From assembly GCA_032718475.1 (NCBI GenBank), contig JAUCBJ010006747.1, positions 1 to 64,000 of the forward strand: a stretch of 64,000 bases of DNA, given 5' to 3'. The translations under genes and the position numbers were made by a program. Positions 23,019-32,902 of this stretch are shown here, one piece after another; the stretch's first letter is position 1, and every line of letters starts with the position of its first letter. Below the pieces are notes generated by a model. It ran no database searches. It saw nothing but the letters and a program-made list of their open reading frames with translations, and was not told where the DNA came from. Source of the stretch: Nemertoderma westbladi. Lineage: Eukaryota; Xenacoelomorpha; Nemertodermatida; Nemertodermatidae.

Positions 23019-24050
23019 ATGCCACGCAAGATGAAACCGATTTTAAGCCGAAGCTTAGACAAAAAACTGTTAAGAATTTATTTAGATCCTTCATTCCCTG
23101 CGGGTTTGGCAAGTATCGCAAAATTAGCAAAAGCCGCAAACATCAAACCAGCTCAAGCCCAGAAATGGTTGAGCGGGCAAAAGACATACTCCCTTCACGC
23201 ACCATGTAGACATCATTATCCAACATCTAAAATATTTACGGGAGGCTTAAAAGATATATATATGATAGATCTGGTGGATATGCAGCAATATAAATCGCAA
23301 AATAATAATTATAACTATATATTAACATGTATTGATGCCTTTAGCCGGCTTGCTTTTGCCTATGGTATGAAAACAAAAAAGGGTATTGAAATTATTAGTA
23401 TATTGCAAAAAATATTCCAGAAAGGAAAACCAAACAGAATCGCAACTGATCAAGGGTCTGAGTTTCTAAATAAATCTGTAAGGAAATATTTAGATACTAT
23501 TGGTATACAGTATTATGTAATGTATTCTGTGAATAAGGCGGCTATTGTCGAGAGATTCAATAGAACATTAAAAACAAAGATGTTCAAAATTTTCACGCAA
23601 CGAGGAAATAATGTTTGGATAAAAATTTTACCGAAGCTCATTTATGCTTATAATAGGTCAGATCATAGGACAATAAAAATGACACCCATTGAAGTTAATA
23701 AATTTAATGAAACTGAATTAATGAATAGATTATATGGGAAATATAGACAGATTAATCACAAGAAAATAAAATTTAAAGTTGGAGATACAGTACGATTATC
23801 TATCGCTCGTACTGCTTTTGCTAAAGGCTATTGAGAACAATGGACACGTTAATTATTTATTATTCATCGGGTCAGATTGGATAGAGTACCAGCGGTAATG
23901 TTCGATATTAAGGACAGCGCTGGAGCTATAATAAATGGCTCATTTTATTCATACGAACTCCAAAAGGTCCACCCGAATAGTAATATTTATCTCCCGATTG
24001 ATAAAAATATTGGCAAACTTAAAGAACGTGTACGCAATGGGAAAAAATAA
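23019..24050 (+). pseudogene. Retroviral-type (DDE) integrase, interrupted by two stops near the C-terminus
   Basis: Polinton INT joins the element's ends to target DNA, producing the 6-bp duplication. The open part, 23019-23834 (271 aa), has the N-terminal helical region with 'QAQKWLSGQKTYSLH'. It also has the catalytic core: first Asp in 'MIDLVDM' (about D84), second in 'ATDQGSEF' (D144) and Glu in 'IVERFNRTLK' (E178). 'FKVGDTVRLS' begins the C-terminal chromodomain/SH3-like part. A TGA stop at 23832-23834 and a second in-frame stop at about 23847 cut the tail, which continues in the same frame with recognisable family sequence ('GSFYSYELQKVHP') to TAA at 24048-24050. All three catalytic acids remain. 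Start ATG 23019 is the first in frame that keeps the family N-terminus. Confidence 0.9.
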
Positions 24051-24372
24051 TATTTAGTCCGATTCATCGGATCCAAGAAACAGTCGTGGGTACAGCATAT
24101 TCAATAAGTTTAGGTTTATACTGTATATTAATTCATTTTGGTCACATATGTCCGTAATTAATTAATCAATCAATATTAACTCGAATGATATTACTATACT
24201 ATAGTTCATTTGCTTTAAATAAAGCCAGTAAAATATTGATCCCTCGCATATACTGTAGAAGCGAAGCGGGAATGAACGTGGTCACCGATGTCTATAATTT
24301 AACATTATACCGTACTGTACTGTACTGTATGTACAAAGGAGTCAAGTAGAGAGAGCTTAAATAATAATAATA
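24051..24372. other. Intergenic spacer between INT and structural gene
   Basis: AT-rich non-coding DNA with a (gtact)n-like run near 24313 and an (ATA)n leader at 24360-24372 immediately before the next ATG. No ORF supported. Confidence 0.6.
24360..24372 (+). promoter_or_regulatory. (ATA)n leader before 24373 gene
   Basis: 'aataataataata' abuts the ATG, as at the ATPase gene and (in mirrored form) the minus-strand gene at 42670. Confidence 0.4.
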
Positions 24373-25254
24373 ATGGCTGTAGATACATATATCACTCTAC
24401 TTTCAGATAGCTCATTAAACACTTACCCCAATAATAACCCTAGCGAGTTTCCTGTTGATTTAGCCGAAGAATTATATATTGGTCCAAACGCTAAAATTGG
24501 ACTCGCGGAGATACAATACCAAGCAACATACAGTAATATTACTCTGCAAACTCAAATCTCGCTGTCAATCGGTGTAGATGCAAAAGATGCCAAATTATAT
24601 AGTTTATTTCCTGGTATGCATAGCTCTATTCAAGTCATTATTGATGATATAAATAAACTGTTTAATTCTGAAGCAAAATATAGAGATTTCGAATTCATTT
24701 TTAATACAAATAATTCTAGAATTAAATTTAAATTTCCTAAAAAGTTGAAAAAAATACAATTAAGTCTACGTGGTGATTTAATTCAAATTCTAGGCTTAAA
24801 ACCGTTATTGGATCAGAATCATCCGAGTATTCCGAATTGGGATATATACAGTACCACTACAGTGGATGAATTAAGCAATATAGAACAGCCGATATTAATT
24901 TTAAATTATAGTGGACCAAAAATTTCGGAAATTGGGATTTTAGATTTTCCAGCTCCCACAAATATTACTCGTAATAAAGATACTATCTTCATATATACAG
25001 ATATTATTAAGAGCTCATTTGTTGGTGACGCTTTAGCACCGCTCTTAAGAACCTGTCCTTTAACACAATTAAATCAAAAATATATTAATCACGAATACGA
25101 GAGCATTTGCTATTACCCGTTGTTGAATAAAAAACTAAAAACAATCTTAATTACTTTACGTGACGGTCAAGGTGAATTAATTAATTTCAACTGTGGTCGC
25201 ACTGTTATAACACTTAAGTTAATACGCGGTGGTGGTGGTGGTGGTGATGGATGA
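24373..25254 (+). CDS. Polinton putative virion protein, paralogue A
   Basis: Intact 293-aa ORF. It opens with 'DTYITLLSDSSLNTYPNNN' and then 'AKIGLAEIQYQ', a pattern shared by a conserved Polinton/adintovirus family whose N-termini read roughly 'YVTLPSNSS...FPxN' and 'W.V.L.EI'. The middle is beta-rich, and the C-terminus has 'LRDGQGELINFNCGRTVIT' before a (GGT)n microsatellite encoding Gly6-Asp-Gly. No enzymatic motif is present. By its place in the late cluster I infer a structural or capsid-associated protein; whether it is a penton-type single jelly-roll needs structure prediction. The end overlaps the start of paralogue B by 8 nt, suggesting coupled expression. No breaks. Confidence 0.65.
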   Translation: MAVDTYITLLSDSSLNTYPNNNPSEFPVDLAEELYIGPNAKIGLAEIQYQATYSNITLQTQISLSIGVDAKDAKLYSLFPGMHSSIQVIIDDINKLFNSEAKYRDFEFIFNTNNSRIKFKFPKKLKKIQLSLRGDLIQILGLKPLLDQNHPSIPNWDIYSTTTVDELSNIEQPILILNYSGPKISEIGILDFPAPTNITRNKDTIFIYTDIIKSSFVGDALAPLLRTCPLTQLNQKYINHEYESICYYPLLNKKLKTILITLRDGQGELINFNCGRTVITLKLIRGGGGGGDG

Positions 25255-27377
25255 GTTCTACATTAGACTACCAAGTAACTCCTGTCCAATTGATTTTCCT
25301 CGTAATACTGGTAGTAATTATCAGATCAATTTCCATGGCGCCTTACCTATAAATCCAAACGAAAACTGGGTGGTAGGTATAAAAAGTATATTTTACTTAG
25401 CCACGTTACCGTCCATGTATAACTATGTACAGTCCCTATCTCATTCTAGATACCGTTTCTCAAACTGGGTACCTTTTCTCTTACCTCACTCTTACTAACT
25501 CAAACCTGTCTGGTTTACTCAAACCCAACTCAAACTCGCGTAACCACCCACTGTGCACTGTGTAGCATTCATACAACAAGCTGTCTGTGTTTAATGGCCC
25601 ACTTGCTTCTGTTATACTCTGCCTACGGGTTTGATGGTCTTCTGCTGTTATAACATTCCCTAAACTTGATTTGTTTGTGTGTAATTAACTCCAGTAGACA
25701 GTGAGAATTAAGTTGCAGACTCAGTGACTCAATTTATTTTTAAATTTCAGAATAAAAAAATTATATGCTAAATTATTAATTAATCTAAATCTCGAATAAA
25801 CTACTCGATCTACTAATTAAACTAAATTAATTTTTTATTGCATTTATTAAGTATTTATGACTCATAACATATTAACGTTATTTTACATTAAAATATAACC
25901 ATATAATATATAACCAACCAATTTTATAAATTTATTTTAATGTCGCGTATTTTCGCTAATGTTTCTAATGTTTAACTTTAATGTTTTACTAATGTTTAAT
26001 TCTCTATTACATCGTCAACACAATTATTCCCAATACATCCGGGTGTGGGCATACCGGGCAAAGGGGCCAGAGGAAACCTCTGTAATTATAGACAGGGCCA
26101 TATTTATGGGAGGGGGGTGGGGGGGGGGGGGGGGTGTTGCGAGGTCCCATATGCACTAATAATTCTTAATTAACAATTCGATTTTTAAACTGATATGTCT
26201 TGTAAGGCACCAATTGACATCAAACAGACAGACAACAGAGCACCAATTTCCCACAACAATATTCCCAGAATTAAAACTTTCTCTACAAACAGACCGAGCC
26301 AGTGTAGTTTAGTTAACAACATACATTTAGTAAAGCCCACAAAGGAACTGTGTGATTGACATGTCTTTTATGAGACACACGCAAGCCGGCCTGCCCAGCT
26401 TATGTAACTCAAGAGCCCAAGCAACACTAACAGACAGAGGCCCCTTCCCCATGTGGTGCCTCACTCAACCAGAGTAATTATCCATCCCGTACAGGAAGAG
26501 TAATGCTGAGTATGGCACAGTTGGAGGTCAACCTAACTCAAACCATGGTGCCAGACTCTAGTTTGAGTTAGATTGAGCTGGCTGCATCTTTCTGATTTCT
26601 CAACTCTTACCCCAGTCTTACCTACTGAAATTCTCCGTTGACTATCATTAGTAAACGGTTTGAGAAATGATACCCAGTTTGAGAAATAATATTCAGAATG
26701 AGATAGGGACTGTAGAGAATGTTATTTTATTAAAAAAAGGGAAAAAAAATTTTGAGGATACACTTCCATCCGGTTTGTTCTACAGTATCAATGACATTAT
26801 AGATTATTTTAACACTGGGGCGTTGAAAGATAAATTACAAATAGTTGAAAATACTCAGCAAAATAGGTTGCAATTTATTTTAGGGAAAACTGTACGAGAG
26901 TTATTTATAGGTCAACAATTAGCCTATTATTTTGGAATTACTGAAAATAATCTCGGCGCGAATTTAAATCCAAATTTTAAAATTATTTTGAAGACGAAAA
27001 ATAATATAAAGGGTTATTTAATAAAGGTTATCGGAAATGAAGAAAAAGCTTACCAGATGGTATTTTTATGCCCTCAACCACCCAATTCTATTCCAGAACC
27101 TAAATCGAACATGTACGTGACTACTAATATAATTGAAAATGAATATATTAATGACTTTGGTTTAGCCTTACTTCATCATGTCGCGATACCTGATGACGTG
27201 AAATATGGTAGTGTAATAAATAAAGAATTTGTCAAGGATACAATTCATTATATCCCTGTAAAAAAATCATATAAGATAACATACATTCATATTGAAATAA
27301 CAGACAAAGAAGGAAAAGATTTGAATTTTGAATACGGCACAACTTCAATTACCTTACACTTTAAAAAAATAAATTAA
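25247..27377 (+). pseudogene. Polinton putative virion protein, paralogue B, split by a transposon
   Basis: Starts at ATG 25247 inside the end of paralogue A and shows the same N-terminal pattern: 'DEFYIRLPSNS', 'FPRNTGSNYQINF', then 'WVVGIKSIFY'. Coding is interrupted after codon 60 by the TA-flanked insertion 25430-26712. It resumes at 26713 in matching phase and continues to 27377, including 'LPSGLFYSINDIIDYFN' and a C-terminal 'KEGKDLNFEYGTTSITLHF' that parallels the end of paralogue A. An ORF-finder start at 26667 lies in the transposon terminal repeat and is not the gene's own. Apart from the insertion, no further break is evident. The A/B pair is a tandem duplication with strong divergence. 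Function: inferred structural. Confidence 0.75.
25430..26712. mobile_element. Non-autonomous Tc1/mariner-type element with ~51-bp inverted repeats
   Basis: Left end 'cagtccctatctcattct' and right end 'agaatgagatagggactg' are exact inverted copies over 18 bp. After 8 mismatched bases a second matched block follows ('tttctcaaactgggta'), giving TIRs of about 51 bp at 25430-25480 and 26662-26712. Both ends are bordered by TA (25428-25429 and 26713-26714), the target of Tc1/mariner elements. The 1,283-bp interior has a poly-G tract near 26115 and no transposase ORF. The host reading frame is in phase on both sides. Confidence 0.85.
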
Positions 27378-27378
27378 A

Positions 27379-27945
27379 ATGGATTCCGATTTATTTCAAA
27401 GATACAGTAAACCTCAATATGGTGGTGCAGACTCTAATCTTGCTGTTGTTAAAGGTGGTAGAAGTACAAGAGGCTCGACGCAAGTTCCTGTTTTTCGAGG
27501 TGGTTCATATATTGACCCTTACGGACAACAAATTGGTGCATTTGGTCCAAACTTAAAACAACGTCGTTTTCAACGTTATCGTAGAGGTATGTTGCGAACA
27601 AATCAACACGGGGAAGGTATATTTACAGACGCTTTATCTACATTGAAAAAATTTGGTAAGCCATTAGCAAAAAAAGTGTTACAGAAAGCTTTACCATTTA
27701 CCACAAAATTTATGAGACAACACGTAATACCAAAAGGTAAGCGGGTCTTACATCAGCAGGCTAATACGGTTATTAATAAAGCATTAAATAAAATGAAACC
27801 ATCCACAAGATCGGTTGTAGAAAAAGTTTATAGAGACTTAAAGCGACGTACTAGACCAATGTCTATGAACATACATCATCGACGTAGTAAAAAGAGAAAA
27901 ATAAAAGGCAAACTGAAACACTGCGAAAAAAAGTATTTTTTAATA
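27379..27945 (+). CDS. Basic core/pVI-like protein, reading into the capsid gene
   Basis: ATG at 27379 follows the preceding gene by one base. Residues 1-80 are Gly/Arg/Gln-rich ('VVKGGRSTRGSTQVPVFRGG'). Residues about 75-125 form a likely amphipathic helix ('LSTLKKFGKPLAKKVLQKAL'), and residues 150-185 are strongly basic, ending 'HHRRSKKRKIKGK'. This resembles DNA-binding or membrane-active minor virion proteins (adenovirus pVI/core-like) encoded just before the capsid gene in Polintons; the assignment is by composition and position. There is no stop before the capsid start at 27946, so the two are one 478-codon frame here, probably because of a small indel in an A-rich run that removed the stop. 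Confidence 0.6.
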
Positions 27946-29206
27946 ATGTCAATTATTAAGGAATTAGATTTATTTTCTACACAGCCAATACAGACTGAAT
28001 TTAAAGCAAAGCATTATGAAACAATTTACCCGGTATCCAATCTCAGAAGTGAGTCTAGGGAAGTCACGTTCCTTGTACCAAGATCCAATGAATTCTATAC
28101 GAAACTGCAAGATGCGTTATTAATTACAAAATGTACTGTACGGTGGGATAGACGACTTGAAAACTCCCATATTTATATGTTGAATTACCCCGCTGGAACT
28201 ATGTGGAGTGATATTAAAATAGACCTTAATGAGAAGCAGGTTGAAAATGGCAATAACCATTATTTCTACAAGTCGTACTTATCCAATTTACTATTTACAA
28301 CATACGAATCTAAAAATGGGCTACTGGGGGCGGGTGGATTTCATCAGCCTTTATCCGAACACGGAAATGAAATTGATCCTGGTGCGCATCCTATTGGCGA
28401 TGCCTTTAGTAAACAAATGCAATTTGTAAGTGGATTGACAATTGATTTTGATACTGAAACTAAAATAATACAACCCGGGTATGATTTAAGAATGCATTTT
28501 AGAAAAGTATCAAATTTGTTTATTTTTAAAATCACTCCAAACACAAACGCTGTGACAAATCTTCGGTTAGAATTAGATGAAGTAAAGATCCTAATCTCTA
28601 GAATGGAGGTTAATCCCGTAATAGAAAGCAGTCACCTAAAAGGTTTAGAGAGTTACGATATTGAATATCAATTCCAAAAAAAGGAGGTTACAACATTTAC
28701 TATTCCCGCACAAACCACAAATTACACCCAAACAAACATATTTGATGGTAAAAAACCCAAATTAGTTATTATCGGTTTTATAACAAATAATGCATTATTC
28801 GGGAGAATTAATTAGTAACCCCTTGAAATTTGAACATTTTAACCTTAGACGCGCGGAACTGATTGTAGACGGTCTTCCAGTAGGTGGTGTAATATACGAG
28901 CCTAATTTTACAGATGGAACATACATTTTTGAGTATACTCAATTAATGAAAAACATTAATACATATATTAACGGTTATGGAGGTAATAATATAGACCATG
29001 AAACCTACTTAGGTAATTGCCCACTCATATCCTGGGACCTAACCGCCGACGGCTATGTTAGAGATCCGTAACCATCGATATTTACTAACGGCCAATTAAA
29101 ATTAAGATTTGCCGAACCGTTGGTTGAGACCATAAATGTAATCGTTTTTATTATTTATGATCAATCATTAAGTTTAAATAGCAGGAAAGAAATACATATT
29201 GATTAA
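27946..29206 (+). pseudogene. Major capsid protein (double jelly-roll, F54H12.2-like), frameshifted
   Basis: From the in-frame ATG at 27946 the protein starts with 'KELDLFSTQPIQTEF', a variant of the ELDLF-x-x-P-x-Q-T opening of the Polinton capsid family commonly annotated F54H12.2-like. Coding runs to a stop at 28815, but the family sequence continues in another frame from about 28800 ('YSGELISNPLKFEHFNL', 'RAELIVDGLPVGG') to TAA at 29069-29071. It goes on in that same frame past the stop ('NGQLKLRFAEPLVETINVI') to 29206. There is thus one frameshift near 28800 and one internal stop. In intact Polintons this protein forms the icosahedral shell. Length without breaks, about 420 codons, is near the shorter members of the family. 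The protease gene starts 3 nt after 29206. Confidence 0.8.
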
Positions 29207-29208
29207 GT

Positions 29209-29661
29209 ATGTTATCTACAGAGGACCTTGATATGTTTCCAGTGGGTGGTCACTATTTGGGAGCGTTTCCATCTAACAAATTACCTAAATTAGATAATAA
29301 TAAGCGGAGAGATTATGGGTTAATAGTAAACACCGATAAACAGCATCTACCCGGGGTTCATTGGATAGCTATATATATACGAGATAATGAGGCTGAATTA
29401 TTTAATTCGTTCGGACCAAAATATCCAAACAGATGTATTGAAAAATGGCTTGAGAAAAATTCAGCAAGATGGCGTACTACCCAGAAACAATTTCAAGACC
29501 CCAGGAGGACCACATGTGGATTATACTGTCTTTATTACTTGGTAAATCGAATTCACACAAACTATCCAATGAGAGCGTTTACAAATAATGTCGAAATAAA
29601 TGAAATAATATTATATAAATGGCTTGTTAATTATTATAAAATAAACCAACAAGCGTTGTAA
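29209..29661 (+). CDS. Adenain-like cysteine protease (PRO)
   Basis: Intact 150-aa ORF. It has the C5/Ulp1-like layout: His in 'GVHWIAIYI' (H51), the acid position in 'AELFNSFGP' (N66), Gln in 'QKQFQDP' (Q96, oxyanion) and nucleophile Cys in 'RTTCGLYCLYYL' (C103). Spacing is close to adenovirus protease, which matures capsid proteins after assembly. The third triad position, usually Asp or Glu, is Asn here; Asn can serve that role in papain-like proteases, so activity is uncertain. ATG at 29209 is 3 nt beyond the capsid gene end. One of the few core Polinton genes without a break. Confidence 0.88.
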   Translation: MLSTEDLDMFPVGGHYLGAFPSNKLPKLDNNKRRDYGLIVNTDKQHLPGVHWIAIYIRDNEAELFNSFGPKYPNRCIEKWLEKNSARWRTTQKQFQDPRRTTCGLYCLYYLVNRIHTNYPMRAFTNNVEINEIILYKWLVNYYKINQQAL

Positions 29662-29692
29662 TTAATCATTTAACTTTTGTTTATCAGATAAA

Positions 29693-30298
29693 ATGGATAA
29701 TATTATTTTTGTTGATTTTCAATATTACAAGATAGACAATAAGGAATATCCAGTAGTATTTAAAGAATTTGCTATATTCGATTCTAATTACACCAAAACT
29801 AATGTAAAGACGTTTTTAATTAAAGGTCCACCTAATATTAAGTTATCAGCATTAGATAAAGCTCATGTAAACAATTTACGAGACATGACTTCGCATTTAC
29901 CTTGGGATTACTGTGACATTTCGCAAGATGACTTTAAAAAGTACATGAAGAGACATTTAAAATATAAAAGAAATATACATGTATTTGGGTTGATGAAGCG
30001 GGCAATATTAGTTTCCCAACTTGATGTTCTCGCACCAAATTCGATGGAGAAATTGTGGATATATCAATATCAGCAATATTACAATTATTTAACCCCCTGT
30101 CGCTTCCACGATCAATTTATTACACTAGAAAATAAATGTGCTTTCCACTTAAACACAAGGGATAACTGTCTGCGGTACTGCTCTGCAAAACGTGTTGGCG
30201 GGTTTGAATTGAAACGATTTTTCGTGAGAAAGCGTTTAACTGACACTGATGATAAACAGAAAGAAATAACTGCGGTGGAAGATGTACTCGTACATTAG
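29693..30298 (+). CDS. Polinton-associated conserved hypothetical, 201 aa
   Basis: Intact ORF 31 nt after PRO. It begins 'IIFVDFQYYKIDNKEYPV' then 'FKEFAIFD', resembling a family found in many invertebrate genomes and Polinton-like elements that opens with Asp-Phe-Gln-Gly-Phe and a KEL(A/C) motif. The C-terminal half has 'CRFHDQF' and further Cys/His residues ('KCAFHLNTRDNCLRYC') that could bind a metal. An RNase H-like or exonuclease-like fold is possible from the N-terminal Asp on a hydrophobic strand, but no complete catalytic set can be identified. Last plus-strand gene of the cluster. Confidence 0.55.
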   Translation: MDNIIFVDFQYYKIDNKEYPVVFKEFAIFDSNYTKTNVKTFLIKGPPNIKLSALDKAHVNNLRDMTSHLPWDYCDISQDDFKKYMKRHLKYKRNIHVFGLMKRAILVSQLDVLAPNSMEKLWIYQYQQYYNYLTPCRFHDQFITLENKCAFHLNTRDNCLRYCSAKRVGGFELKRFFVRKRLTDTDDKQKEITAVEDVLVH

Positions 30299-31328
30299 GT
30301 TTACTCTAAGCATGTAATGTGATGGGATAATATAATTGTTTTAATGTCAATAAAAATAATAAAAACATTAAAATCTATTTTTTTATATCTCAGTTTGACT
30401 GAAGGTGTAGGGCTTAAGTTTACACTCACAAACACACCGTACCTACCGGTAGCCGGCTGTTGTATCAGAGTTTAACTACCAGTAGCTGACTTTACACACA
30501 TACAGACATATAACAACAACGCTAAACTGTAGAACGGCAGAATGGGCAGAATGGCACCCCCAGCGCTTTAGCGTTACTTACTAAATAATAAAATTAAATT
30601 AACTCTGACATGGGGGTTCGTGAATGCAGCATTAGTGGGGCCCACCTAACAATAGGCCTACTGGTACCGGCGCTGTAGCACTCTTGTAACTGTATACTTG
30701 GATAGAGCAAGGGCATGCAGGTTTCTTTGATTTAAGGATTAGGCTATTACACTTGAATGCTTCCAATTTTCTGTTTACAACTTTAATTGGTCTAATCTAT
30801 ATTACTGCGGGCTACTACTGTTGCATAGGCAAGCCTATACAGCTATAGTTAACTTTATGCGGCCCCCTTTTTCGAATGTTGACCCAATATGGTTGGTCTA
30901 ATCTACATTACTGTGGGCTACTACTGTTGCATAGGCAAGCCTATACAGCTATAGTTAACTTTATGTGGCCCCCTTTTTCGAATGTTGACCCAATATGGTT
31001 TACGGTTAACCTTTAGAACTCACACTAGGCGCACCTTCATTCGGTTAGGCATATAGGCCTAATCACTACTCCTCGACTGAAAGCCTCCTAGCACATTGAT
31101 ACAATAGGTGTGGCTAGCAATATATAAAATTCACCGCGCCCAAGTTCATTCATTCACTTCATGTTGTAGGCCTATAGGCCTATAAAACATAATTAGTTTA
31201 TTTATGTATTCGCTTTTTTTTTAATTAGATATAAAATATAAAATACACAATACAATACAAAAACCTACTGATACCGGTAACACACGTGACTAATTATATA
31301 GGCCTATGAGTCTACTTGCTGTACGAGT
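30299..31328. other. Central non-coding region between convergent gene clusters
   Basis: No gene supported. Contains a ~104-bp tandem duplication at about 30790-31001 (both copies include 'gggctactactgttgcatag' and 'cgaatgttgacccaatatgg') and several 'taggcctata' motifs. It lies where plus- and minus-strand transcription would converge. Confidence 0.6.
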
Positions 31329-31682
31329 CTACTGATGTATTCTCGGATCAGATGGAAGTAGTAGAGTTGGTGTTGGAACTGGAGCTGCTGCTATATCTTC
31401 ATGTTCATCCCAGTTCTCTCCCCTACTATAATTGTCTAGACTTATCTGATGCGCCGCTCCAGGTTGTACTCTAACGTTTAAATTGAAGTTTTTATTGGTC
31501 GTCAATGTGGTTTGGTGACCTTGGCTGCCGCTGGTTTTATTTTTAATCATTATTGTTATTTCACCGTTGTTGTTTTTTAAATGTAATTCAGTTACATTTA
31601 ATGATGTGAAATAAAGGTCGTCTCCATCAACATCAAATTTTAATAAACAGTCGTCGCTATTTTCAATGAAAGAAAATGCCAT
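31329..31682 (-). CDS. Polinton ORF, unknown 117-aa protein
   Basis: ATG at 31682, intact. Residues 1-75 have short beta-type strands rich in Asp/Asn ('DDCLLKFDVDGDDLYF', 'VTELHLKNNNGEITIMI'). The tail is Pro/Ala/Glu-rich. The N-terminal part looks like a small beta-sandwich, with nothing catalytic. The direction matches POLB but a 940-bp gap separates it from the next minus-strand ORF, so it may have its own promoter. No family recognised. Confidence 0.45.
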   Translation of the reverse strand: MAFSFIENSDDCLLKFDVDGDDLYFTSLNVTELHLKNNNGEITIMIKNKTSGSQGHQTTLTTNKNFNLNVRVQPGAAHQISLDNYSRGENWDEHEDIAAAPVPTPTLLLPSDPRIHQ

Positions 31683-32623
31683 CTTGGATGTCGGTGTTGG
31701 ATGTTGGATGTCGGAACGGATGTTGGTTGATTGATAGAGAAGGATTGTCGGAACTGAAGTTTGTTGAGGTTAGTTTTTTTTTTTTTTTCAAATATGAAGA
31801 TAAGTTAGGCCTAGTCTATACCGGTATTTATTTTTTTATTTTACGGTAGGGAAACAAAATTATAGTTCACTGTTAGAAAAATTGAGTTTATATATATTTT
31901 TGTATAGGGTCGCAGATGTTTAGATTACAAAATTCTCATAGTTAACAAAATGCACAACATAAACCTTTCCCATGCGGATTAGTTAGCGATATATGCTCTG
32001 TTCGTTGTTCTATTCTGAATGTAGGGAGATGCATAGCTGATGTTTTAATAATATGTACCGGTATACAGACTAGTAACAGATAGGAGGGCATCGTCTTTGA
32101 CTATGAATACCAGCGCATAGCCCTAATCTTTTCTCAACGAGCTTAGCGTTGCCTGCCGCACACATACACACTCATAAGTAACAGATGCGCTATTGTAGCT
32201 CACTCGTGAGCAGCGATGCTTAGTTAGCTAGCTAGCTAGCTACGGCCGCTGAGTAAACTATGCCTACTCGAGTGTTACAAGCAATCGCTCTACTGAAGTT
32301 AGTTAGTTAGTTGTTGATTTTAAAAAAATATTCATAAATTTTTTCCAACCAAATTTAATATATACTTTACAGTAAAAATCTCCACCACCAAACAGCAACA
32401 ACAACAACAACAACAATAAATTTCACTCGCACGAATTATATTTTACATCAAAAACCCTCGCACCAAACAATAATAAATTATTAACCAGTTTGTTGAATAT
32501 AGGATAATATATATGAAATTTAAACGGGGAACACATTAATGTACATTTACCAGTGTAGAAGCAGCAAACAACAACAATATTATTTATTCTGACTTTACAG
32601 TTATTGAATATTTCGGGCTCGTA
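31683..32623. other. Non-coding, low-complexity spacer
   Basis: No gene supported. Contains poly-T near 31770, a (tagc)n run at about 32224-32244, a (gtta)n run near 32300 and a (caa)n run at about 32395-32416. It is between two minus-strand ORFs inside the Polinton. Confidence 0.55.
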
Positions 32624-32902
32624 TTAAATTTCTAGTTTAACATTATCAAATATAACATAAAACCCGATATTGTTTATAAGTAACCTATAAATTACGGTAT
32701 CGATACTAAAAATATAAGTACACAAATTGATTGATTTAAAAATCAAATTAATGTTTGTTTTTTCGAATATATGCTTTTTCACTTTATTAAAATTATATTT
32801 TCTACCGAGAATTGTTATTCGTCCATTTGTAAACATTAATATGGTTGCACCAAATACCTTATATATAAACTGATTAGGTTTGAGTACAATTTTACCATTC
32901 AA
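32624..32902 (-). pseudogene. Small ORF downstream of POLB, possible TBP-like half-repeat
   Basis: Open frame of 92 codons whose first codon is TTG. The in-frame sequence upstream reaches a TAA without any ATG, and the first Met is about residue 22, so it is probably truncated. The segment 'ATILMFTNGRITILGRK' resembles the strand-turn-strand of TATA-binding-protein repeats (consensus like T-x-L-I-F-x-x-G-K-x-x-x-T-G) and is followed by a helix and 'FKSINLCTYIF', where TBP repeats have F-K-x-x-N. The similarity is by eye, short and unverified. It ends close behind the POLB 3' end on the same strand. Confidence 0.35.

Noticed and set aside
22964..23209. 81-codon ORF overlapping integrase start
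   Set aside because: Different frame from the integrase; composition like an out-of-frame shadow, no family match.
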